Source: Pegea sp. RAD2-039
Lineage: Eukaryota > Chordata > Thaliacea > Salpida > Salpidae
Reading direction: 5' to 3'
DNA length: 64,000 nt
NCBI GenBank assembly: GCA_034620365.1
Contig: JAQGEQ010000339.1
Location: forward strand, 868,001 to 932,000
The notes beneath the pieces are model-generated. The model made no database searches. It was not told where the DNA came from and saw nothing but the letters and a program-made list of their open reading frames with translations. A program made the translations under genes and the position numbers. Positions 14,184 to 27,300 of the stretch are shown piece after piece; position 1 is the stretch's first letter; each line of letters begins with the position of its first letter.

Positions 14184-16451
14184 TATTTTGATTTATCTTA
14201 AGATAAACTAGAAGATTAAAAATATCATTAATTATTACTTAAACTGTAACTAAGGTAGATATAACCTTGTCATAGTAATTGATTGCATGCCATACACTTA
14301 CTAAATAAGCTTTTTGTAAAAAAATCCCCTAAAAAAGTTTTAAAGTTTCATTGAAATTAATAATATGGTGTAATCTTTATCAAACAAATTATAGTTATAA
14401 AACATAACAACTTTTAAGGTAAAAAAAGTTTTCATGTTCAAAAAAAAATGAAAAATACGAATCGCTACAGTCTTTTCATTAAAAGTTCAGGCTTAACGTT
14501 ACATTGTTAATCACATTGTGATAAAAATAAGAATCTGATAATGCTTTATTAGGTGATTTTAAAACCATGTAGCTTTCAAAAAAAGTATTGATTTACTTTA
14601 ACACGCTTTGAGTACTAGATAATTTTTTGCATCGCAAGTTCTCAGAATATATCAAAATTGCGGCTGAGCTAATATCAATCAAGTTTATAGCTTTCTAATA
14701 TATAAGTTTATTAATTTGTATTATACTTTTATGTAATTTTTCTATGTCAAATTTAAATTAAAGTCAAACTTGAGAAAGTTTGGATTTTAGTTTATTCAAA
14801 GATTTATTTTGCTATAAACATTCATTTAATAGCATAAGAAAAGTTTTATGAAAAATATTTAATTACTAACTTATTAAATACAGCTGATTTTTAATAAATC
14901 CTTAAAAGGCAGTATGCAAGTAACCGCAAGTAATTTGGATTTATATTTTAAGTTTTCATTTTTATATAAATTCTGTAGTTATTTTTATAATGTGTTTTTT
15001 AATTCTTTGTTTAACAGCAAAGGTTTAATAATAATGATTAAAATCTGGTAATAAATTCTATAAATATAGTTATGGTTGATCAAACATTTATTAAATGCAA
15101 GAAAGTCAACATTTCGAAAAATGAAATAATTAAAGAGTTTTTTTTTTTTACGGGAACTTGTTGAAAACCACCATGAAATAAATAAAAAATATTCTAAGTA
15201 TAATGTGCAAAAATATAAATATTCAAGCCAGCATTAACAAACTATTTGAATAATTTCTTATTAAAACAAAATAAATTTGACAATTCAACTGATAGCCTAT
15301 TTTAATTATTGTTAAAATAAATTTCAATTCTTGAATTGCATTTGAAAACTTAACTGAAATTTTAGAGATTGTCTCATGAAAATTATGGTAAATAAATAAA
15401 TTAGTTAATTGATTATATTTTATAAAAAATTAATCGTAATTTGAAATGTCTAATATTCCTTTTAAGGGAAGTCCCCTTTTTTGAACAACAAGATTTGAAT
15501 AATTATTTTTAAATCTTACATCTGATATCAAAATAAAACTGTAAATTTGCTTCAATTATAGTAAAAAAATTATTGTAAACTCAGTTTACAATTTAATGTT
15601 GATCACTAAAAGTCTGCAAAATACTCTGACTTAATTATATATTTTTGAATGTTTTTTTGAAGCATAGTTTTCTGATTATTTAATTTTCTGAATTTAATAA
15701 AAATTTAGTTTAATTTTTTATGAGAATTTTTGACTAAACATATGCTTACACAGAATATAGTTATTTTCTTTCACTTCATATAAAATTATGCCCTGCAAAG
15801 TAACTTTAGATTTATCTAAATCAATTTCTATTAATTATTTGTGAGAATGTGTGTTACCTCAGGTATACCCTCCTTCGCATTTGTTATAATAAATAAAATA
15901 GATAAATTTTATCTGTATATGGAACAAATGGTTGCAGATGAAAACTTTATATAGCTCTTATAGTGAACATAACATGACTGCAGAAAAGTAGAAGTAAAAA
16001 TTTCCAAATGTTTTAGTTTAACATAAGTAGTGTTGAAAATCAGAAGATAGCGAAGTCTAAAACATTTAACAATATAAAACAAATAAAGAAAATTTTAGCA
16101 TAATTAATTTAATTTTTAAAAAAGTTACAAAATTTACTATGGAGATAGAGTGTACAAAAACAATCTAAACTGTGGTTCCCTTATTGAACTTAATCTAAAT
16201 TTATAACTTTTATAACATTAAAAAATGTCTGATTATTCCTAATTTATGATTTTGAAAAGTTTCTTATTTTGCTTAACAAACACTAAACATGAATTTTAAT
16301 TTCTATCATTTTGTTATTAGGCATATGCTTGTAATATTTATTAAGTATTTTTTATGAAAGATTTCCCAGCCAAAATGAAAAGTTAGTATGATTATACTAT
16401 TAGTTGAACTTATAAATTATCTTGCATCTATTAAAGCTACATTAAGTTAAG
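14184..16451. other. Intergenic AT-rich region between divergent PDSS2 and ARL6
   Basis: About 2.3 kb of very AT-rich sequence with no exon, RNA gene or recognisable transposon. It must carry both promoters because PDSS2 (-) and ARL6 (+) are head to head. Confidence 0.5.
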
Positions 16452-17362
16452 ATGATACAATGGAACATAAGAAAATTATTTACCAAAAGAAAAAAGAAAA
16501 ATATCATGTTTATTGGCCTTGATAAAAGTGGTAAAAGTAGCATTATTAAAGGTCTGCAAGTTGATAAACTTCCTTTTTCTCAACCACCACGTGTTACAGT
16601 CGGTTTTTCAGTACAATATCTCAAAGTTGATAAGTAAGTTAATAACTAATAATTGACTTTGAATGAGTTATCAATAACTGCATAATAATTATGTAATGTT
16701 ATATTAATTATCTATAAAAGGTTTCAGTTCACTATCTTTGATATGTCTGGTCAAGAAAGATATCGTGAATTATGGCAAAATTATTATCATGAAACAGATG
16801 CGGTTGTTTTTGTAGTGGACTGTAGTGACTGTAAACGATTTGCTGTTGTACGGGATGAACTGAGAAAGTTTATTGCCCATAAAAGTAACCAAACTTAAAT
16901 TATCTGAAATTTTATAGTAATTTTATTGTTACAGATATTAAAAATAAAGAATTTCCTTTCCTAATACTTGTTAATAAAATTGATCTTTATAAGGCTGATA
17001 ACATTGATCAAATCCTTGGTCTTAACCATATTTTAAACAAACCATTTGCTTTAAGGTATTTATGAAATTCATCTAAGTGTTTATTTTACATATAAAATTT
17101 AATCTAAGTAGATGTAAAAAAAAACACCTATTTTAGTAACAATTAAAGTTTAGAAATTTTCTGCACTGAACTTTGTAAGAATATATTTCAAATTGATCCT
17201 TAATAATTACTTACACATTAAATAGTAATAAATTATCGAATATCAATCAATGCCTTTATTGACAGATTCTGTAGCGTTCGTAATGGAGATGGTTTAAAAG
17301 ATGCTTTCAATTGGCTTTGTGTAGAATTAGAAAAAAATACTACTTACACGATTAGCAATTGA
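16452..17362 (+). CDS. ARL6: ARL6 (BBS3) small GTPase
   Basis: Four exons, 16452-16633, 16721-16884, 16935-17055, 17266-17362: 564 nt, 187 residues (human 186). ARL6 recruits the BBSome coat to membranes at the ciliary base. The GTPase motifs are complete: P-loop GLDKSGKS (residues 22-29), switch-1 Thr in PRVTVGFS, the ARL6-typical FDMSGQERYRELWQNYYHE (human FDMSGQGRYRNLWEHYY), NKID for guanine, and a C-terminal WLCVELEK helix. FDMSGQ instead of the usual Arf WDxGGQ separates ARL6 from other Arf-like proteins. Residue 2 is Ile, so no N-myristoylation is expected. It is the second BBS-related gene in this window with CFAP418, 10.5 kb apart. Confidence 0.93.
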
Positions 17363-18126
17363 TTACTTGCCAAGTATCTGTTGTAGTTACTACAAAATGT
17401 TTTGCCAATTCTACAAATGTTTTCTATTGTTGCCAAACAACTTTCATGCTTTTACTTCTTCATTTAGTAATTTATCGTCATCAAACATATCATTAACGCA
17501 TTTGCTTATCTTTGTTAAGTAATTCTTACGTCATTTGTCGTAGACTAACTTCATTTGTATGAGTATTGATTATTATCCAATATGTTTTGTCAAGCTCTTA
17601 GCAAAATGTTCTTCTTTTCAAGTGATATAGTTGAAGATTCTTTTAAAAGATACTCTGTTTCACCTATTGTTGTTGAACTTTCATTGCCTAAGTGTGTCAA
17701 AATCAACCTTCAAGTTCTTTACACTTTAAGAAAAATGTAATAAAAGGATTTATTATAGTTTAGATATAAATATATATTATTTAGAGAGATTTTTTATTGA
17801 TTTTTATTTTATGAAAAAGAATTTCGACGACATTCAGAACAATATTGCTTCCAAAAAATAAAATAAATTTCAAAATTGACTTTAAAAAATGTTTCGGCAA
17901 AACAAATTACATTGAGTACCATGCAAAATCACCAGCTTTTAACAACAACAAAGACAGTAAAAACGAAGTACAATCACAACATAGCAGCTTAAATATCAAG
18001 CAGTCATAAAAACAACAAATTTAGTGATGATAACAATAACAATTTCGTCTTAAAAAATCTAGAATTGATTAAGATAAAGATGTACTTAACAGTAAAAAGT
18101 ATTTAGAAAATATATAAGAGGCAAGA
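17363..18126. other. Spacer between convergent ARL6 and RAB39, no gene seen
   Basis: AT-rich 3' flanks of the two convergent genes. AATAAA-like signals occur (for example near 17858) but I see no ORF or repeat worth naming. Confidence 0.5.
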
Positions 18127-19241
18127 TCATGAGCAGCAAGTTTGTTTCTTCGATTTTGTATCGTCTGTTGTAGGAGTTTTCGGGACTAAACCACATTTTA
18201 TCCCGTCCCAATTTGTATTTGTATTCACAGACCCGGAGGTCACCAATCTAATATTGATTTAAGTAAATTTTAAAAAAGTAAACTTTATTATATGAAAAAT
18301 ATTCAATATTTTAGATTAATGTTAAGCAGCTTAAAGAACAATTGATGCATTTAATGTGAATAATCTTTTTAAAATCAATCAAACACAAAAATAAACTAAT
18401 TTAGTAGAGAGTACTTAATCACTGTTCTATATACATAATCTTAAATTGAAGCTAGTAACCTATAAAGTAATTCAGTCAAAGCAAAGAAAGACTCTTCAAC
18501 ATTAACGTTTTCTTTAGCTGAAGCCTCTACGTAAGGCATTCGATGACATCTTGCAAACGCGGAACCTTCTTCGTACGAAACCTGATAGTCAAAAAATTAG
18601 TTTCAGCTGTCATATTCTGGTCATGATGAAGTAGTTGGGATTGAAACTTGTAAAGAAAAATCAACAAAAAGCTTCAGGTGTAAGATTAGAAACTTACTTT
18701 GCGTTCACTTATTAAGTCACATTTCTGCCCCACTAAAGCAAAAGACATTTTGTTTGGAGCCACATGAAGTTTTGCTTCATTTATCCAGCCACTAATATGG
18801 TCAAAACTAGCTCTATTAGTGACATCATACACAATAATAGCACCCGCTGAATTTCGATAATAGGATCGAGTAATTGACCTGTTAAATTAAGTGATGTTCA
18901 CAAGATCAACAAAATTGTTTATAAATCTTTTTATATACCTAAACCTTTCTTGACCTGCTGTGTCCCATAGTTGCAGTTTTACTCTGGTTCCAGGAGAAAC
19001 CTCAATAAGTCTAGAGTAAAAATCTACTCCAACAGTAGGATCAGAAATCTGAAAAAAATTAAAAAAAAAAGGATGTAAAAATAGGATTTTGTTAAAAATT
19101 ATAAATATTTACATCTATAAAACATCCATCAGTAAATCTTCTTAACAAAGCAGATTTTCCAACAGTTGAATCACCAAGTAACACAACTCGAAACTGATAA
19201 ACCCAAATTGTTTCAAATCTTGGGATCATATCTGAAGACAT
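18127..19241 (-). CDS. RAB39: RAB39-type small GTPase
   Basis: Five exons, 19241-19113, 19048-18939, 18878-18698, 18581-18460, 18247-18127: 663 nt, 220 residues. The start region [20 protein letters not shown] matches the RAB39A/B signature (METIWIYQFR). P-loop GDSTVGKS is at residues 23-30; [39 protein letters not shown] and [15 protein letters not shown] follow. The guanine-specificity motif is QKCD where human has HKCD, not the usual NKxD. The last exon ends KSKKQTCCS, with two Cys for geranylgeranylation. That exon is missed if translation is read past the exon-4 donor at 18459, where a stop soon appears. RAB39 acts in endosome/lysosome and autophagy-related traffic in vertebrates. Either Met1 or Met5 could be the start. 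Confidence 0.92.
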
Positions 19242-20879
19242 TTCTAAAGATATTTATAGAACAAATTATCTGAAATCTTTATATTACACATTATGATTTT
19301 ATAGAAGTTAAAGATGAGTGTGGGAGCAACCTAAAAATATGAATGATTTTAGAATGAAAGAACTTTAAAGTCTACTCAGGAAAAGATTGAATAAAAAAAT
19401 TACATTAAAATTATAAAGATTATCAAATTTGAAATTAAATTTAGAGAAAATATGTAAAAATCAAATGATTTATTCGAATGCTACCTTCAGAACTTTTAAC
19501 AAAGGCTCTAAAAATAGTTATAAGACGCTACTATTTTATGAGGTAGAAGATCACAAGATATTACTATATTTTTGTTTATAAGATATTATTACCAGCATAT
19601 TGAGCTGTTTAAATAAACTTGGAATAAATTCAAATTTAAAAGTATACAAAAATATATATGTAGCAGTTTAAACTGAAGTTAAATAAAATTTAATTTATTT
19701 AAATGTTTTTTTTTAACTTACCTAGCTAATTACGAATTTTTGTATAAAGTATATAATAGATATTTGAAATTTTATTTTAGAACAAAAAATTTAGCAAATT
19801 AAGCAAACGTAATATTAACATTCTTTGGTATTTTCAAATTTGAAGTTTTAATACAAACAGAAAAATCTACACAGGAAGATAAAGAAAACCATCTACAAAC
19901 TTTTGTGTAGTACAAAAGCTCAAAATGAGATTGAGACTATAATGTCTACCAACATAAATGGTTATATACACAACAAAGCGTTATTAGATAGCCATACAAA
20001 ATTTAAAAAGCAAAAAAAAAACTTATGTAAATTGTTTTTCATTAATCTATTTTGATTTAAAAAACTTAAACATAAGGCTGTGATGTTCTTTAATAAGTCT
20101 TTTGTCTCAGATATTTCAATGCGCTAGTCAAATGAATGATAATTATTATATAAAAATTGTAACAAAATATATTAAAACATAACATGATCTAACAAACATA
20201 TTATTTACAGTACTATCTATAAAACTTATGATTATATACAAATCTAAGTTTTTGTTTGAACAAATCGAAAAAAGAACAAAAGATATCGAACTTCAAAGTA
20301 AATAATAATTAAGTATTTTAGATTATTAATAAATCTTATAACTGTAAAAAGATTCATGACAAATTATCAAGTAGTTCAAAAATGTATTTAAATTTCTGTT
20401 TAGTCGTAATTCAAAGATAAATTAAACATGTTGTACTTATCGCAAATCTACCAGTTTGTTAGATAGATCTAAGAACTCTTTTCTTAGTCAGTAAGCCTTA
20501 GTTCCTTTATAGCTAAAAATGTTATGAATATTCAAAAAATTATTACACAAAATTCGTTAAAAACAAATTTCAAAATTTTCTTTTAAGTAGAATAATAATT
20601 TAGAATTCAAAAAGTATTTTGATTATTTATTAATATAGTGAGCATCCTTTTTTGTAGACCTCACTAAAGCCCATCGATACTATGAATAAATAAGCCCGGT
20701 AGATGACTATCAAAAATCTTGCATTTCTACCAAAGCTTACCAACATGGTAATGCCCCCCGCCCACCAAGATCAGAAATCGCAAGCAAAATAAAAATTGAT
20801 TTCTCCACATCGTTTGAAAACGGTGTGGAACAAAGATATATGCGTGCATATTTTTATTGTTTCTTTTTTACTGAATAGT

Positions 20880-21310
20880 GAAGCCTTAAATCTTGATGAA
20901 AAGGTTGCAGTTAAGTAACGCCTCGATGACTACCTATTCAACTAGAAACGCCTAGGACTTGAAGCTTTCCATCACGTGGTTTGTAAGCTTCTTTTTGTCG
21001 AAGAGGCTGCTTTTCTGGTACTAAATCGGCGCTGCAAAGAATTGTCTCCTGCCTCGTGGAGGCAGCAAGACTCTTCAGAATTGATGTAAATAAAAAGACG
21101 GAAGTTATTTATAAAACTTCTGCTAAATATCAGTCATCTCATCTGACTGTAAGAACAGAGGTACAAAGATCAAGTCCATATTAAAACAGCGAATTATACG
21201 AATCTCTTAGTTGTTTCAACTTGCAGCGGATAGTACAACAAGAAGAAAAAACCATCAACATCTTTGTAAGCGAGCTAACGCTGCAATAAAAAACAAATTA
21301 GAAGAAAATA
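20880..21310 (+). mobile_element. RTE-like LINE reverse transcriptase relic
   Basis: Several frameshifts and stops, but the RT core is legible in shifting frames. LLFVEEAAFLVLN lines up with the catalytic LLFADDAAL block, with both Asp lost. VEAARLFRIDVNKKTEVIYK lines up with the SEACKEFGLTISLKKTEVM block that follows it in RTE-type elements. Clearly non-functional. Two related relics lie on the minus strand at 58.4-59.1 and 62.2-63.1 kb. Confidence 0.6.
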
Positions 21311-22616
21311 AAGGATTCACGGTCACGCAGCATTTTTCATTTACTAAACCCTTGTAAAAAAACGGATATGCCTTTCGTGCATTGATTCATCTAATAAAAG
21401 AGCAATAAATTGTAATCTCATCCCTATATCTTTCCTTCTATTGCTGTATTGTACGGTATCTGCCGGTAACTTCCCTTTCACCTTATCTGATGCTCTATCT
21501 TCGAGTTTCAAAGCCATGCTATTATGATTTAGTTTTATAAGAAATCGTTTAAGTAGTATTTCTGACGTTTTATTCATTCTGTGTTATTGTTTTTGAAATT
21601 TCATGCATTTTTATAAAAGAAAACTGGCCTGATAGAGCTACTTATTAAGTTAAAGTAAAAAACTTTATTATAGATAACTATTATTTAAAAAAAGTATTTA
21701 AAGTGTAGCAGCTGAAAATGATAAAAGTTCAAGCAGCTTGTATCAAAGAGTCCATTTTAAAAGTAGCAAGTGTAATTTTCAAAAAGGATATAAACTAAAT
21801 TTTCTTAAGAAAAGTAGTTTAGCTTTATATCTTTTCCTTACTTCTGGTATCTTTTAGGTAAATGTACATCAAACTTTTTGTACAAAACTAAGCAGCTGCT
21901 AACTTTTTAAATGATTCTTATATTCATTCAATTATCTGAATGAAATTATGACATTGAATTGATAACTTAAAATCAACTTTATCTTCATCACGTTTCTTAT
22001 GTTTCATTTTTTTAAATGTTTTATGGTTTAATCGAGTAATTTTGTAGTTTAAAGTTTTTATTATTTGACAAATAGATTCAATTTTTGGTATGTCAGCATT
22101 GTAAAATTAAATTAGGGTTAAAATTTGACTTTTCATTCAAAAATAGGAATACTATTTCTACGATTTTAGATCGTCGATAATATGCAACCACAAAAGTCAG
22201 TATTAATTTTAAGATTAAAAAAAGATTTTACTTCCTGAAATAAATTATATCAACTCCTTAAGAGAGCTTATTAGAATTATAAAATCCTACTCTGAAATCA
22301 ACAGAAAGTCAACAATAAACTAGATTTGCTCTAAATTGTTTTTTTCTTTTTTTAACTGAGTCTTTTAGTCCGACGTAGAAGATAGAAACCACCTAACAGC
22401 CATACTTTTTCACATAGTATTTAATTATAGTAGAAAGTAGCGTGTGCTAAATACTCTCACTCTTTACGCCTGAGGCTTGATGATACGGCCAAGCGCTTAT
22501 ATATAATCTTTGCTTTTCCCATAATCATTCACCAAGTCTTAAGTACTGTTTACCCATAGCTTGAGAAGATACTTTCTACGTTTGCTAGCTCATGGCGAAA
22601 TATTGTGCAGCTTTAT

Positions 22617-22698
22617 CGTCAACAAAATGGCGAGATGCGAACCCAGGAGTACAACAGATTAGTAGACAGTCGACTTAGCCACTTGTTCATCTGTCGTC
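22617..22698 (-). pseudogene. tRNA-Ser-like sequence (pseudogene or SINE head)
   Basis: Read on the minus strand, the order fits a serine tRNA: GACGACA acceptor strand, GTGGCTAAGTCG D-arm, CTACTAA anticodon loop, GGTTCGCATCTC B box and a TGTTGAC 3' acceptor strand (6 of 7 pairs). Anticodon and T stems are broken, so it is not a working tRNA. It may be the head of a SINE. Confidence 0.4.
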
Positions 22699-23198
22699 GT
22701 GCAAGTATACTGATGTAGACTATACATCAAGCCAATTCTTCTAATAGTAATGAAACTCTCATTTTATTCAACTTGCATTCAAATAAAGTTTATATATCAG
22801 ACGGGGTACTATTTTGTTTCTCTATCCAGGTTCATTACACTTGTTACAAGTGTTATTTGAATAAGTAAAAGCATAAAAAATGGCAATCGTCGGTATCTTT
22901 TTTATTACAGCTGAATTAATGAATAACATTTTTACAGAGATTTATTTTTGAATTTAATCAATTATCTCAATTTTTGCATATGCTCTAATTTTTTTATTAC
23001 TAGGACTATAAAAATGGTAAAAAATAAATGGTAAAATCATAACATACTTGTAAACCTACTTTTATTGGTTTAATCTTAAGTCATTAATTAAAAGATCTAA
23101 AAGTCTTCTTAGCTGTTGTAATATTTTTTATTGCTACTTTTTCAGTTTACGATGTTAATTAAAATTTGCATATTCTATTTATAAATTAGAAACACTAA

Positions 23199-23259
23199 AT
23201 GCGTGATTCTATTATTTCGTTAAAACTCCGTCCGACCATTTTGTCAAGAGCGGTTGTAG
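23199..23259 (+). promoter_or_regulatory. Probable 5'UTR exon of USP10 with an upstream ORF
   Basis: A less AT-rich stretch ending TTGTAG|gtaagt. It pairs with the acceptor TTATTTTCAG at 24231-24240, which opens the exon carrying the USP10 start. Its ATG at 23199 would give a 23-codon ORF ending at TAA in the next exon, before the USP10 ATG. A second micro-uORF (ATG GAA TAA) sits at 24313-24321. The transcription start was not determined. Confidence 0.4.
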
Positions 23260-24324
23260 GTAAGTTTCTTTTCTGCCTTTTTCCTCTACTTTTCTGTCAT
23301 TTAATATATGTTATTACAGTTATTTTGTGATTTTATTTATCATTTTTAAATGAAATTTTGTTAAGTCAGTTTTTTAAGGTTTTTATTTTATTTTGCGACA
23401 GTCTACAAGCTCATTTTTCTGACATCTTTAATGTTTCAAGTTTGACTTTGAAATTAAAAACTTAACTTTGAGCCAGGTTATAATTATGATGATTAACTTC
23501 CACATATTTATTATTTTTGATGTTGTCCCTAAACACAATTATTACAGTTTTACATTTTATTAGTATCTAATATAAAATTTAGGCATTGACAAGTTTAGAT
23601 TTTATTTGAGTAAAAATTGCATATCAAAAGTTCATAGAGATGTTTTATAATTATGAATTTTCTAAGATATCATGATAGATATTTGAATTATATTTTATTT
23701 TTTATTTTAAATTAATTTTTATAGTTTTTACTAAATAAAATCCATTTTAATCACAAAAAACCATTAAATTTTATTTGATTATATTTTATTATTTTAGGAT
23801 AATTTAATTCAAGTTGAAAAGTTTGGTTAAACTAAGTTTGCAGTTTTGTTCAAATCAAATTTTTCCTTTTCTCTAACCTTTTAAATTTGAAATGTAATAA
23901 TTGTATTAAATCAATATATTTTAAATTTTTAGTGATTGATTTGCTTTTATTTAGTTTCTTAATAGGTTTATCTTTGCCAAAAATTTGAACTTTTTATATG
24001 AAATAAACTGATTCAAATTTTTTTTAACTTTTATTATAACTATATTTATTATATTTTATAAATTATTTACATTAAATTATTTTATTTTATTCCACTTTTA
24101 TTTTTGGTTCTTATATATTATATTAACATTTTCATAGATGAGAGATAGCTTTTATAATACCTAATGTTTTAATTTTTATTTCATAAAATTTTTATATTTT
24201 TCTTAAAAAAGATTATCATTAAATTTTATATTATTTTCAGCTTCAATTTAATAATTTGTAAAATATCTACAGCCTCTTTGTATAATATATTAGGATAATT
24301 TTTAAGTTTATAAATGGAATAAAA

Positions 24325-27300
24325 ATGAGTCAACAATTTTCAACAAATTTAAATACAAACATTAAGGTAAGAGTTTTAAATATTTATTTCTTTATATATT
24401 TTATTGTAATAATTAAATACTATGGTGTACTTTAATAATTGTTCTTACATTACTTTTATACTTTGTAAAAGTTCTAACGTTATCTAATTTGTTTTATTAA
24501 AATGATAATGTTTTTTATAATTTTTATATTTTAGTTTGGAGATTTTGATGATGAATTTATGAATCATCTATGTGTTGGTCCTGATATTTGCTTACAAGTA
24601 ATCTTGTTATTTATTATCTCATGTTTTCTATCTGAATATAGTACTATAATGTTAAATTTTGTAACAAATTTTTATGAAAATAATATTTTTATTTTTAAAT
24701 TATTATGATTTAAAAATATTTTTAGCTGTTTAAATAAGATATTTTAGAATTTTGTTTATTTACCAGTTATTTCTATCTCTTTTTTTTATTAATAAAGTTT
24801 TATTATCTTTCAGCTTCCTTCATCCTGGAAAGTTTATGGTAAAAATATTTTATCTTATTCATAATTTTGTATGGTTTTCATTCATTAGTTGTGCTGTTTA
24901 AAGTCTTATTAATTAATTAAAAAGTTTATTTTTCACAATTTTATAATTGATGAGACTGGAAAATTCATGTTATTGATATTTTGCAGAAGGTGATCATTCT
25001 GGGATATTAAGCTTTGGACCCTTTACAAACTCCTATAAATGTGATTATCTAAATTCATTAAATGATGTTACTGAAAGTAGTAATAATGAAGATGAGAATT
25101 ATAATGAAAATAAAGAAGATGTATTCTCTGACAATGATTCAGAATTAAGTGGAACTGAAGAAACTGTTTTATTAAATGGAAAAGCAAATGATGAAGTAAA
25201 CGGGGTTTCTGAGCATTGTGCCAGTGATCTAAAAAGTTTTGCCAATGATTCTCCATCAACAAATCTGAATGGCAGTTTAGATCACCAAGAAAAAATAGTC
25301 CCTCAAACAGCTAATATAGCTGAAAGCTCTTCACTAAAACATGACAAAGAGGTCAACGAAAAAAAAGTTGCTGAAACTAAATCACCAAACAATATAAATG
25401 AAACTAAAACTAGCCCAAAATCTGTATCTTGGGCTGGACTTTTTCGGCCTAACTCTCATCAATCATTTAACAACTCATCAACCAATGCTAATGTAAATGA
25501 AGAAAAATCTTTACCACCTGAATCCCCCAAGCCAGCTGCTGTCACCAATGCTACTGAGGCTTCAAGTCCTACTTCATCTCCAAAACCTGATGATCAACTA
25601 TTAGTTACTAATGACAATTATATAAATGCAAACGAGGATAAGTTTGCTTTGCTAGTAGCTGGTAAGTCCATTTGGTTTGTTGCTTCATTAATTTATGCTT
25701 TCGCCTTGTAGAGTTTTTTTTTATCAAAAATTGTCAAGTAAATGAAATAATGGCTGTAAACTATTTAAAAATATTTTTAATGAAAACTATTTAATTTTCA
25801 AATTCTGATTGATAAAATATTTTGATGTTTTTGAAATTGATGAAAATTGTTTTGAATTTACTCTGATGAAAAACATTTGATTGAAGCTACTACAAAACGT
25901 CTACAAATATTCAAAATGTCAATTTGTTTACAGAACATTTGAATGAAGCTGAACTAATCTACAAACCTCAAGCCTTCATACCTCGAGGCTTTACTAACAG
26001 TAATAATCGGTGTTTCATCAACGCTGTCAGTTGAATGTGATATTGAAGCTCATCTCTCATTACTCAAGATCATTCTAATTTTCAGACTCTGCAAGCTCTG
26101 TTAGTATGTCCTCCTCTGTACCAACTTCTCAAGTCTCTTCCTCTTATACCTCATGATAAACGTCCTAAGACATCAACTCCAGTCATTGACAGCTTGTAAG
26201 ACATCAGCCCCCTTCATCAATTTATGTAATTATTTTTGCTTCTATCAGCGTGAAGTTGGCTTCTGAGTTCAGACAACTAACAACAAAGAAAGGAGCACCT
26301 CAAAGTCGAGAAGTTCCCCAAGATATCGCCTTCTCTCCTACTTACATTTACAAAATGCTCGCAGAGACCAATCCTAATCTCTTCCAGACAGTCAGTGATG
26401 ATCAATTGATCTTTCAGCAACTGATCATGTCTTTGATTTAGGGAACTGAAGGAGATGCTGAAGAGTTTTTAAGTTGTGTCTTGAACGGTTTACACGAAGA
26501 GATGAAGCAGCTGTTGATGCTGTGGGAAGACCACCAAGTTGATGATAAACTTTCAAACGGACATGACAACCATATGGTTAGTGCCCATACGCCAACCACC
26601 TGTCCACTAAACCAATCGCTGTTTGCTTGTAGACGTCACAATCAATAGTCGCTCCTAGCGATGAATGTAACTTGTCTCTTGACGGATGGGAAGAAGTTAC
26701 CAAGAAAAATCGAAGCTCAGTAACTAGAAGAGCTGACATCACCAGGTAATCGTCATCTCTGATCGTTTCATCGATTTCATGGAAACCGTGATCAACAGAT
26801 CTTATATCTCGGACATTTTTCGAGGAGTCTTATCGTGTACTCTTAACTACCGACCCGGAATCAAAGCCAAAGTCATCCATGAGAACTTCTTCTGCCTCCC
26901 AATTGATGTACAAGCTCATCGAACAGTGGAAGATGCTCTCGCCGCTCTTACTTCTCGCGAAGTCTTTAACTCAAGTGGCGATGCACAGGTCAGTGACGTC
27001 ATTAGCACATGATCGATTTGATGTAGAGATTGTTGTGACGTAATAGGGACCAGTGGCGCGTCATCAACTGGTCGAGAACTTGCCGCCAGTGTTGATCCTT
27101 CATTTGAAGAGATTTGTTTACAAAGATGGAAATCCGGTGAAGCTCCATCAAGATCTTGAATTTAAAACCGACCTCACAATCGAACGCGGTCAGTGATCTT
27201 CATCTTAGTCTGATCTTCATCTCTTTCTGATCTTCATCTTTGTGGGATCTTTGTCTGATCTTCATATCTTTCTGATCTTCATCTTTGTCTGATCTTTATC

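Larger units (their letters stand above)
19242..23198. other. Repeat-rich intergenic region upstream of RAB39 and USP10
   Basis: Apart from the RTE relic (about 20880-21310) and a tRNA-Ser-like sequence (22617-22698), listed separately, the region is AT-rich and without exons. A minus-strand open stretch at 21577-21344 (77 codons, Lys/Arg-rich) adjoins the RTE relic and resembles nothing I recognise. Confidence 0.45.

Noticed and set aside
25068-25262. Minus-strand ORF rich in His and Leu
   Set aside because: Antisense of the acidic linker of USP10 exon 4.
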